A stretch of 64,000 nt of DNA from Trichobilharzia szidati. Its lineage: Eukaryota > Platyhelminthes > Trematoda > Strigeidida > Schistosomatidae. Shown in pieces: positions 61,501 to 64,000 of the stretch. Under the pieces are notes generated by a model. It saw only the letters and a list, made by a program, of their open reading frames with translations, was not told the DNA's origin and made no database searches. Made by a program: the position numbers and the translations under genes. The stretch covers positions 30,886,804-30,950,803 of the forward strand of contig OX235277.1 of the NCBI GenBank assembly GCA_944472155.2, read 5' to 3'. Within the stretch, counting starts at the first letter, position 1. Each line of letters opens with the position of its first letter.

Positions 61501-64000
61501 GTTATCTTCATCACCTCCGTCTCCACCTTCTCTATGTTCCCCTACAGTCCTATCTTCGCTGGCTGTCTCGCCTATTCCGCCAGTTTGTTGGTTTTTGCCT
61601 GCAAGTCTTCGAGTTTGTGTGACGTTAAACATGAATCATCCACACGCGAAATCCAGATCTTCTGGAGTCTTCTTATGGGTCAGTCCCACTTATTCCTGTC
61701 TCCACACTCCCCACGCACAGTCTGATGCACAGTTCAGTCCTCCACAATTAAGAATATCATCTTGGGTGATAATAGGCAGACGGCCTTGTCTTACACCTGT
61801 ATTCACTTCGAACGTCTTGCTGAGTTTTCCGTCGTGGATTACTTGATACGTGGCACTGTCATGTAGCCAGTTGTTGTATGAGGTTGATAAAGCTTTGGGC
61901 ATTGCACGCCGTAGTGTTAAAGCAGTTTCCAAATTACTTCTCGGTCAATGCTGTCTGTCGAAGTCCTTTTCGAAGTTGATGAAGGAAGTTGAGGTAGGGG
62001 TTTGACTGCCATTCTATGCTTTGTTCGATGACTACGATGAGTAGAGTTGCAACCTGAATTCAGGTTGTTTCGGAGAGAGGGGCAAAGTTCTGCATTCAGT
62101 GCATCCTTTATGCTTTCCAGGATGACGCGCCTCAGTATTTTACTCGGCGTGGAGAAGAGAAAATACATGATGGTATTATTTTATTTTCGCACAAGCTGTT
62201 CTTTTTGCTTTCTTCAAAGAAGAAACTGTCGAAAATATCATTCTTTGTTTGCAATTTATGATGGATATTGTTAAACTTTGTTTTCTTCTAATTATCGTTA
62301 ACTAATCGTCATTCATTGATACATGGTATTTAGATCATAGGTTTTTTGTTGGGAGTTAGATTTATTTCAATGTAGATTTCTTTAGGAATTAACGGCAGTC
62401 AGAGATTATCAAGGACGTCATAATTTAGATATCGATGTCCAGATTACTAATGTCTACTGTACTAAGAGATCGTAACCAGTGGAGTCAAACATGCCAAGGT
62501 GAAGTGGACACTCATCGAAGGCAGTGGTGTGCATTGATGCTAATCTCACGAACCTGCAAAGCTGGAATTCAAGGGTTATATAATTCCAGCTGAAGTGATT
62601 TAATAGTATGCAGGCCTGGTATCGTGACCTAGAGGTTGCATTGCTGAAGAGTCGTAAGCTAGAGCGAAACAGTTATTCAGCACTGGCTGGTTTTCAATGA
62701 ACTCTGTAACTGATATTGGTCCGTGAGGAAATCTACAGCTAGTTTTTTTTTTAATTTGAGTTTGATTAAAAGAATATACATAGCTGATTTGATAATTTGT
62801 CCATCTATTCTTATTTTTTACTGCAGAGATGTTTTATATTTTCAAATCAGGGAATGTTCATTTCACACGTGTTCAGAAAATGTTCACACAATAAATAGAA
62901 ATCAAGACATCAAATAAAGGTAGACACATACGCATACATTCGTACTGATAACTTACATTCAATTTATACCATCCTACAGATGAATTTACAACCTCATAGC
63001 ATAAGTATGTTCCACAGTTGGAGATGTTAAATGCGGTCACCTTTTCAGAATTATCTAAGCCAACACATGTAGAATCCAAGACAATTTCTGGGAAATTTGT
63101 TTTCTCACGTATAACTTCTAGAACGCTATATTAATTAAGTATAGGTTATTTGGGTATAATGTTTTTTGTGTGATATTTCAAAACTTACACATTTCTCGAA
63201 TGTGGTGGTTTAAAACAATAAAAATAATTGGAACCACGAATTACTGGACAAGTGAACTGATCGAATTCACACAGTGACTGTAAACTAATGAATATTGATT
63301 CAAAAGGAAAGAGAGAGAGAGAAAGGAGTATGATGATAAATATTTATTTAATCCAAAGTAATTTACTAACTTCATTTATTAGACTTCGTCACGAACCAAC
63401 ATCATTTATAGAGCGAATTAGAAACGAGGGTACACTAGATAAATGTTTTGTCCCACCTTGGGAGTCTTCATCAGTCGGTACCCACGATTCCACCCAACAA
63501 GGATCGAAACGTGTACCTTTAATTTACAGGACCAGGCCCATTGAAGATTCAACCACTTCGCTTGGAATTCAACGATGCATGAATTGTGACTTTGTCATTT
63601 GGTGATATAGTGATATCGCCAATCAATGCCATCCATGACCATTCCCTTTATCTTGAAATTTTGGGCTACAACAGCTTCAGGACATCCATCCAGTAACCTC
63701 CAAGATGCTGGAAGACACTGAAAAGCCTTGGACCTTGACGAAACAGCTTTCCAGTGCTCCGAGACTTCCTACGATCTCTCTAACTTACGTTGGTTTGTGA
63801 CGAAATCCAATAATTGAAATTAATCAAATTCGCTTTAAATCCCATATTTAAACTTACTAATTGTAAAATTCCTCTTTATATGGACATCTTTTAAGAAAGT
63901 CTTCTGATAAATTCATTTGTGATCTGAGAAATTGTTGTACTTCTGTCGAGTATTCATTTTCTAACCATCGATAGGGATCATGTACCTTAATGGGGAAACC
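25467..64000 (-). CDS. prolyl oligopeptidase-like pseudoenzyme (S9A), whole gene span, 5' end beyond window
   Basis: Sixteen coding exons on the minus strand, joined by GT/AG sites in compatible phase apart from one unresolved junction, give about 745 residues; animal POPs are about 710. Family members are cytosolic serine peptidases that cut short peptides after proline, with a seven-bladed propeller over an alpha/beta-hydrolase domain. Seen here: N-terminal DPYRWLE, propeller blades in the middle exons, then FGGF, VANIRGGGEYGEQWH, CANQRPELF, a Trp matching the proline-stacking Trp, and a C-terminal helix IEKVISMW. The nucleophile motif GGSNGG reads GNENGG, the catalytic Asp aligns with Thr and the GHG His loop is absent. 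The reading frame is open across all exons, so I infer a retained protein without peptidase activity rather than a decaying pseudogene. Introns reach about 8 kb and are full of transposons. Schistosomes are known to have an active POP; this would be a paralogue. Confidence 0.85.
26013..26223 (-). CDS. POP-like exon o (region of catalytic Asp and His)
   Basis: Phase 2 in, phase 0 out, acceptor aatgtag and donor gtaaat. YSPIHNIPNLSVSKSCYPAV, LILSDCKTANVEYVHSMKLL, then ILGWFKTEDKLK. The segment YPAVLILSDCKTANVEYVHS aligns without gaps to POP [20 protein letters not shown]: the catalytic Asp becomes Thr and the substrate-binding Arg two residues later becomes Asn. The following stretch is about six residues shorter and lacks the G-H-G loop of the catalytic His. 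Confidence 0.9.
26405..26510 (+). repeat. orphan 3' end of Penelope-like element (family of 31.8 kb)
   Basis: About 104 bases nearly identical to 32563-32666 (phrases cagttaatattactgta, tgtgtgatttatcaaaat, cataatggagttatgctc). Only the terminal piece is present, within the POP intron after exon o. Confidence 0.7.
26960..27560 (+). mobile_element. decayed CR1-like reverse transcriptase
   Basis: Frame-shifted traces FLNYIAAFDSVF, DVPXGVALSPILV and NKCADDLKISVSI correspond to RT blocks (DFxxAFDSV, VPQGxVLxPxLF, YADDLKI with YADD as CADD). Different from the minus-strand CR1-like copies and much older. Confidence 0.5.
28195..28385 (-). repeat. tRNA-derived SINE, second type, antisense
   Basis: Reverse complement of the element at 51102-51290: gcgtcggtggcacagcgttt head, B box ggttcgaccctctgcc, then a shared body (aaaatttgggctacc, cacatgctgaaaattcc). 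Its 5' end directly touches the 3' tail of RTE-like copy 2. Confidence 0.7.
28386..29650 (-). mobile_element. RTE-like LINE copy 2, 5' truncated
   Basis: Minus strand includes STSYNNWLHDSATYQVIHDG, FEVNTGVRQG, DLDFACG and the 3' C-terminal domain. Only a few differences from copy 3 over about 1265 bases are visible by eye. The RT active site FADD is FACG followed by a stop. Breaks off at about 29650. Confidence 0.8.
30991..31188 (-). CDS. POP-like exon n (nucleophile elbow, Ser replaced by Glu)
   Basis: Acceptor atactcag, donor gtaagtta, phase 2 in and out. Encodes LILYGNENGGLLAASCANQR, PELFKVVILDNPLGDMLRYY and the phrase GRWMNEYG. POPs have GGSNGGLL-x-x-A-C-A-N-Q-R-P at this site, so Ser and the preceding Gly are replaced by Glu (GAA) and Asn. 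GAA is at least two base changes from any Ser codon. The Trp that stacks on substrate proline in active enzymes is retained. Confidence 0.92.
31800..32670 (+). mobile_element. Penelope-like element, GIY-YIG endonuclease and 3' end
   Basis: The open frame 31838-32179 encodes VAFKPTTSLTDKLCRLKDPV, NNVIYKIPCSDYEVNYIGQT and IALHALTHNHR. VIYKIPC-x4-x2-YIGQTSR is the GIY-YIG signature as found fused to Penelope-like RTs. The RT is missing. A degenerate hammerhead-like segment (32505-32555) and the 3' end shared with 26405-26510 follow. Confidence 0.8.
32790..33180 (-). mobile_element. LINE 3' UTR fragment, antisense
   Basis: Shares the order of phrases with 5465-5720 (caagttgtcacactacat, tagcacacaaaggtag, tataaagagtgaataaa, tctcaagccataggtta). 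Both correspond to the 3' end of the LINE family at 55.2-59.0 kb read backwards. Confidence 0.6.
33540..33905 (+). mobile_element. LINE reverse-transcriptase fragment
   Basis: LSTEVKKTSVVCWGFQMSPF and SFTIDILVDVTLIYLGDLEI parallel LSSEVVTTSGVRQGCPSSPF and NFIIDVLMDLTLTHFSDSAI of the LINE at 57.8 kb, and the following bases match its catalytic region after frameshifts. An internal fragment with no ends. Confidence 0.65.
33905..34015 (+). repeat. hammerhead-SINE, copy C
   Basis: CTGAAGA (33931-33937) directly followed by GTCCCAAACTAGAAC, the canonical spacing for CTGANGA plus stem II, but the closing strand has one mismatch and GAAA reads TAAA. It ends about 60 bases from POP exon m. Confidence 0.6.
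34077..34193 (-). CDS. POP-like exon m (hydrolase domain)
   Basis: Phase 2 in and out, acceptor tgtttag and donor gtgagt. Encodes EYGEQWHKKAVITKKSVAID then DITAAAEYLIRERYTNSN. It matches POP E-Y-G-E-x-W-H-x-x-x-x-x-x-x-K-x-N-x-x-D-D-F-x-x-A-A-E-Y-L-I-x-x-x-Y-T, so the spacing to the nucleophile elbow in the next exon is normal. Confidence 0.9.
35172..35320 (-). CDS. POP-like exon l (hydrolase domain, oxyanion region)
   Basis: Phase 0 in, phase 2 out, acceptor tttaag and donor gtaagc. Encodes GITLTGKNPCKLISFGGFGL, a middle segment and FNGIIAVANIRGGG. In active POPs the first phrase reads LYGYGGF, whose second Tyr helps form the oxyanion hole; here it aligns with Phe. The RGGGEYG loop is intact across the junction with the next exon. 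Confidence 0.9.
35640..35790 (-). repeat. tRNA-like SINE fragment, antisense
   Basis: Minus strand gacccactggataacattg followed by ctgggttcaagtctgatt gives A-box and B-box-like phrases at tRNA spacing. Family not matched elsewhere in the window. Confidence 0.35.
36541..37132 (-). repeat. inverted arm, left (592 bp)
   Basis: Pairs with 37638-38229 in reverse orientation, same length, with only scattered differences visible by eye. Contains a palindromic agtgagctgagctcact core and the outer end attcatttcgatagag. Confidence 0.9.
37638..38229 (+). repeat. inverted arm, right (592 bp)
   Basis: Partner of the left arm; its inner end starts at acaaagtgcaatt and its outer end is ctctatcgaaatgaat. 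It encodes the last part of the GIY-YIG domain and the 3' UTR. Confidence 0.9.
39086..39199 (-). CDS. POP-like exon k (propeller-to-hydrolase junction)
   Basis: 38 codons, phase 0/0, acceptor tataacag and donor gtatgc. VFRKSEPMELKETEFEIKQV then FYASKDLTSIPMFIFHRK is the conserved POP passage V-x-Y-x-S-K-D-G-T-x-I-P-M-F-I-x-x-K that opens the catalytic domain. Conservation rises sharply from here on. Confidence 0.88.
40261..40510 (+). mobile_element. tRNA-Gly-derived SINE at POP exon j donor
   Basis: Head gcgtcggtggttgagtggta resembles tRNA-Gly, followed by the family body (aaccttgctgacttggtaac, gaggcaaggtgggg) and a tail with gcttgaagctccatattct. Flanked by tataacaggttt (40249-40260) and tataacaagttt (40511-40522), an 11/12 match. 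Antisense to the host gene. Confidence 0.8.
40525..40605 (-). CDS. POP-like exon j (last propeller blade)
   Basis: 27 codons, phase 0/0, with a good acceptor (ctatcccaaacag). Encodes VSFATFNEPCTLMYCNLAEN, like POP F-x-F-T-S-F-L-S-P-G-x-I-Y-x-C-D-L. Its donor gtaaac (40519-40524) overlaps the target-site duplication of a second SINE of the same family as the one at the exon h donor. Confidence 0.8.
40669..40773 (-). CDS. POP-like exon i (propeller)
   Basis: 35 codons, phase 0/0, acceptor gcatag and donor gtaata. Peptide NHISIYDWNTGLHLRKISIP followed by IGKVYALSAHHTSMK corresponds to the POP strand N-x-L-x-L-H-D-L-x-T-G-x-L-L-K-T-x-P-L-x-x-G-S-I. The intron to the next exon is only 63 bases (40606-40668). 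Confidence 0.8.
40955..41345 (+). repeat. hammerhead-SINE, copy D
   Basis: Shares the leading block with copy G (ggatcgaacctggaaccttc, agtttacaagacaagctcg) and the tail with copies A and E (ctctaaatgatgtcg, catgaaatcaagc). The ribozyme region is strongly mutated (gctgaagggcgctgaac). Confidence 0.55.
42060..42230 (+). mobile_element. LINE 3' UTR fragment (possible)
   Basis: A pyrimidine-rich stretch followed by tgtgcaaagttctacgttgg, close to atgtgcaaagttctgtgtcg at the 3' end of the 55.2-59.0 kb LINE. Short and diverged. Confidence 0.4.
44158..44193. repeat. 36-bp AT-centred perfect palindrome
   Basis: tcaaactgcta at the left and tagcagtttga at the right flank an alternating TA core. Lies in the POP intron between exons h and i. 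Confidence 0.9.
44355..44725 (-). mobile_element. RTE-like LINE 3' fragment, antisense
   Basis: A stretch of about 90 bases (cttgtttggtctgttgcttg onward) is identical to 54857-54947. The rest follows the family (accatattgaagcattgac, cttgacatcctcaaac) but is more diverged. Confidence 0.65.
45234..45489 (+). mobile_element. tRNA-Gly-derived SINE at POP exon h donor
   Basis: Head gcgtcggtggttcactggta, B box ccgaggttcgattgcc, body gtttgggtgtgggtgagct, tail gcttgaagtcctatgttcc and an A-rich end. The 11-mer acaacttacta flanks it (45223-45233, 45490-45500). The right copy contains the complement of the exon h splice donor. Confidence 0.88.
45499..45603 (-). CDS. POP-like exon h (propeller)
   Basis: Exactly 35 codons, phase 0 at both ends. 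Encodes SSWEDFVPHNSASKMEHAVC and YMAICYLENVL, matching POP W-K-V-L-V-P-E-H and F-L-V-L-C-Y-L-H-D-V. The donor gtaagt (45493-45498) is part of the target-site duplication of the SINE that lies just downstream in the intron. Confidence 0.8.
45872..45999 (-). CDS. POP-like exon g (propeller)
   Basis: A polypyrimidine-AG acceptor (ctttcag), phase 1 in and phase 0 out at donor gtgagt, both matching the neighbours. Encodes TLSESGLTENYRNRYLSVNL then LICLTHFELERSD, where ENYRNRYLSVNL parallels the POP phrase SPNYRVINIDF. It has about ten more residues than the corresponding animal POP loop. Confidence 0.7.
46860..47130 (+). repeat. tRNA-derived SINE, diverged
   Basis: tggcccagtggcctagtgga and ggtctgtggttcgattatcg suggest A and B boxes, separated by an extra block of about 35 bases. 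Then gacgcactgctaaacctt as in the SINE body. Confidence 0.45.
47558..47699 (-). CDS. POP-like exon f (propeller, 5' end uncertain)
   Basis: The segment SKLCKTLIHPVINTVSIQYN followed by VMIYLTDR resembles the POP phrase WVKLIDNFEGEYDYVTNEG and VFTFKTNR. The 3' end is clear: donor gtaagt in phase 1, which fits the next exon. The 5' end is not: AG candidates after ttcaag (47700-47701) or within ATGAGGAG give phase 0 or 2, whereas the preceding exon leaves phase 1. Either a micro-exon is missing or the start differs by a few codons. Confidence 0.55.
47825..48860 (+). mobile_element. Penelope-like element, RT end and decayed endonuclease
   Basis: Traces ESNEGKLQMLDYIIKTKGDG and KINISVYRKPTH are the RT C-terminal block typical of Penelope-like elements. 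Further on, the region 48240-48560 is a heavily mutated version of the 31.8-kb endonuclease (aaccacaaaaccctagt, agcactacatgcagttac). Its 3' end resembles that of the 31.8-kb copy. Confidence 0.65.
49365..49685 (+). repeat. hammerhead-SINE, copy E (best preserved)
   Basis: tRNA-like head (tcccagtggcgtaacggtct, ggtcctggtttctagcccc) then CTGATGA (49562-49568), AGAGTCCCAAACTAGGA and GAAAC, then the tail with gatgttagctcatgatg. It shows the complete order head, ribozyme, tail. Confidence 0.7.
49800..50480 (-). mobile_element. RTE-like LINE 3' fragment, antisense
   Basis: Follows the same order as the other antisense copies: gcctcaccaacacttcgtc, tgtggtctgttgtagctgg, gaagcactgacttgaaatt, ttctctatgttcacattg. 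Strongly diverged and without frames. Confidence 0.55.
51100..51290 (+). repeat. tRNA-derived SINE, second type
   Basis: gcatcggtggcacagcggtt is an A box, ggggttcgatcccctgcc a near-perfect B box with a T-arm-like stem. The body caaaatttgggctacc and the TA-rich end match 28195-28385 in the opposite orientation. A real tRNA gene is unlikely because the body follows without a Pol III terminator. Confidence 0.7.
52936..53102. repeat. 75-bp perfect inverted repeat with 17-base loop
   Basis: The left arm 52936-53010 is the exact reverse complement of 53028-53102; the loop is agcgccatatttagcac. The arms contain ctgagctggttggtttag and gacaacatcttc. The arms are richer in G and C than the surrounding DNA. 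It lies in the intron between POP exons e and f, so the pre-mRNA would fold into a long hairpin. Confidence 0.95.
53217..53460 (+). mobile_element. tRNA-Gly-derived SINE
   Basis: Head tgcgtagatggcgcagtggt, B box ggggttcgatatcc, body agagggaaggttgggcatga, tail cttgaagccctatgttccac tgggaacg and a (AAAT)n end. No clear target duplication. 216 bases downstream of POP exon e. Confidence 0.85.
53676..53791 (-). CDS. POP-like exon e (propeller blade 3)
   Basis: Acceptor tttaaag, donor gtaagt, phase 2 in and phase 1 out. The peptide FCELNENGRYLLLSLYNENY then NKLIFGDLQHERVKTK aligns with the POP blade phrase ELSxDGRYVLLSI...LWYCDLQ. The phase of its 3' end does not fit the next recognisable exon at 47558-47699, so a very small exon or an unusual splice site lies in between. 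Confidence 0.8.
54590..55167 (-). mobile_element. older RTE-like LINE, left piece
   Basis: Antisense 3' end (catagggcttcaacaacac) through cttgacatgagtgttc and cgcctgtctgtagttgaaac. It continues after the inserted LINE at 58978, as in the uninterrupted copies. Confidence 0.7.
55168..58977 (+). mobile_element. nearly full-length APE-type LINE (3.8 kb), inactive
   Basis: 5' UTR starting near tgctaccttgacgtggtggt; a first frame of unclear role (55256-55789); endonuclease FNVRTICQIGQWVSLARTLA, DVCCASETRIQD, VVLAGDFNAQVGK and WTQIDHIAI; RT with GKARGPDVM, KSLIIPIYKKGDKSSCDNHR, ISLINTVSKVLGSIILRRL, GVRQGCPSSPFLFNFIIDVL and LEYADDIILLS; C-terminal region; 3' UTR ending in (ACAG)n. The catalytic YADD is intact, but several frameshifts and stops separate the frames. 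The 9-mer tgaaactat flanks it (55159-55167, 58969-58977). Probably RTE-related; clade not certain. Confidence 0.88.
58978..59245 (-). mobile_element. older RTE-like LINE, right piece
   Basis: Continues the interrupted antisense copy: ttgttgtcgctggctg, cttctagagtcttcttg, ctgtattcctgtcttca correspond to 29100-29340 of copy 2. Confidence 0.65.
59321..59568 (-). CDS. POP-like exon d (propeller blade 2)
   Basis: The longest exon of the gene, 248 bases, from acceptor attag to donor gtaagt (phase 0 in, phase 2 out). It encodes LTWSSDNKGIYYIYCIPTN and LLYIYYHKLGDEQSKDIVIW. These match the POP blade signatures M-x-W-x-x-D-x-K-G-x-F-Y and L-Y-Y-H-x-L-G-x-x-Q-S-x-D-I. The tract is rich in ATAT codons (Ile/Tyr), so an ORF scan on the other strand shows nothing useful. 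Confidence 0.85.
60400..60745 (+). mobile_element. Penelope-like 3' UTR remnant (possible)
   Basis: Phrases cttcttgcttttatcacgtg, ttgtttaggattcaaccca and atatgcaagtacgttaaat parallel the 3' part of the element at 3125-4030 (ttgtttgggcttgaacc, atttgcaagtacgttaaag). Confidence 0.45.
60752..62170 (-). mobile_element. RTE-like LINE copy 3, 5' truncated
   Basis: Starts with an ATT tract (60749-60757) and matches copy 2 through about 62019, then extends about 150 bases further upstream into RT (SKILRRVILESIKDALNAEL and STDSIDREVIWKLL). The RT catalytic FADD is FACG as in copy 2. It lies in the intron between POP exons c and d. Confidence 0.8.
62470..62735 (+). repeat. hammerhead-SINE, copy F
   Basis: CTGAAGA (62644-62650), then GTCGTAAGCTAGAGC and GAAACAG. 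Core spacing is canonical and GAAA is intact, but stem II no longer pairs well. About 220 bases from POP exon c. Confidence 0.6.
62957..63125 (-). CDS. POP-like exon c (propeller blade 1)
   Basis: Starts in phase 2 and ends in phase 0 at gtaagt. The peptide VVLEVIREKTNFPEIVLD, then FNISNCGTYLCYEVVNSSVG and WYKLN, follows the POP first-blade pattern (a vLD phrase, then a phrase with G-Y-x-x-Y). Cys is frequent here compared with typical POPs. Confidence 0.8.
63189..63284 (-). CDS. POP-like exon b
   Basis: The acceptor cattag supplies one base that completes the split Tyr codon, and the exon ends with two bases before gtaagttt. The peptide contains CEFDQFTCPVIRG and NYFYCF, aligning with the POP segment YDYPKYSCHFKKGKRYFYF that leads from the N-terminal segment into the propeller. 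A second AG 7 bases inside the exon would shift the frame, so the upstream AG was chosen. Confidence 0.8.
63400..63830 (+). repeat. hammerhead-SINE, copy G
   Basis: Leading block ggatcgaaacgtgtaccttt like copy D; 3' part cttgacgaaacagctttcca and ctctctaacttacgttgg as in the family. The CTGANGA half is missing. Ends 28 bases from POP exon a. Confidence 0.5.
63858..64000 (-). CDS. POP-like exon a (N-terminal, truncated by window edge)
   Basis: The reading frame enters from the window edge and encodes GFPIKVHDPYRWLENEYSTE followed by a helix ending CPYKEEFYN. V-x-DPY-x-WLE is the N-terminal signature of prolyl oligopeptidases, where the N-terminal segment wraps back on the hydrolase domain. The exon ends in phase 2 before the donor gtaagt (63852-63857). 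The initiator Met must lie upstream, outside the window; about 30 residues are missing compared with animal POPs. Confidence 0.85.

Noticed and set aside
25467..64000. POP-like gene as a dead pseudogene
   Set aside because: All exons keep frame and splice sites while triad residues are selectively changed, which fits a pseudoenzyme better than random decay.

Overview
The window looks like genomic DNA from a schistosome blood fluke (Schistosoma or a close trematode relative). The evidence is a very AT-rich genome with tiny exons scattered in long, transposon-packed introns, APE-type non-LTR retrotransposons of CR1-like and RTE-like type, Penelope-like elements with GIY-YIG endonucleases, and SINEs carrying a hammerhead-ribozyme relic of the type known from the schistosome SM-alpha repeat. 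There are no bacterial-style genes. Species is not determinable by eye.

Two host genes are supported, both on the minus strand. (1) An ankyrin-repeat protein starts with Met at 7837 and runs leftward through exons 7565-7837, 4962-5201 and 1883-2034, where it is cut off by a 500-N assembly gap (1383-1882). (2) A prolyl oligopeptidase (POP, family S9A) homologue occupies 25467 to beyond 64000. I could rebuild 16 coding exons with in-phase GT/AG junctions except at one place (between 53676 and 47699), giving about 745 residues from the N-terminal DPYRWLE signature to the stop codon. Its fold signatures are preserved, but the whole catalytic triad is gone (Ser to Glu, Asp to Thr, His loop replaced). 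It is therefore best read as a conserved pseudoenzyme. This is the most interesting object in the window.

The rest is mobile DNA. 9.2-18.3 kb holds three minus-strand CR1-like LINE copies, two of them interrupted by later insertions with visible target-site duplications. 18.9-21.5 kb is a long antisense RTE-like copy; 28.4-29.6 kb and 60.8-62.2 kb are two nearly identical shorter relatives. 36.5-38.2 kb is a Penelope-like element with perfectly length-matched 592-bp inverted arms, lying in a POP intron. 55.2-59.0 kb is a nearly full-length 3.8-kb LINE inserted with a 9-bp duplication into an older RTE copy. tRNA-derived SINEs occur throughout; two of them sit directly on 5' splice sites of the POP gene, and their tails resemble the tail of the resident RTE-like LINE, which points to a SINE-LINE partnership.

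The two host genes have no evident functional link. Stretches not named below (146-703, 2571-3124, 4031-4744, 7843-9200, 21531-23400, 23671-25466, 27561-28190, 29651-30990, 38230-39085, 41346-42050, 42231-44350, 50481-51100, 51291-52935, 59569-60400) show only AT-rich DNA or repeats too decayed for me to classify.
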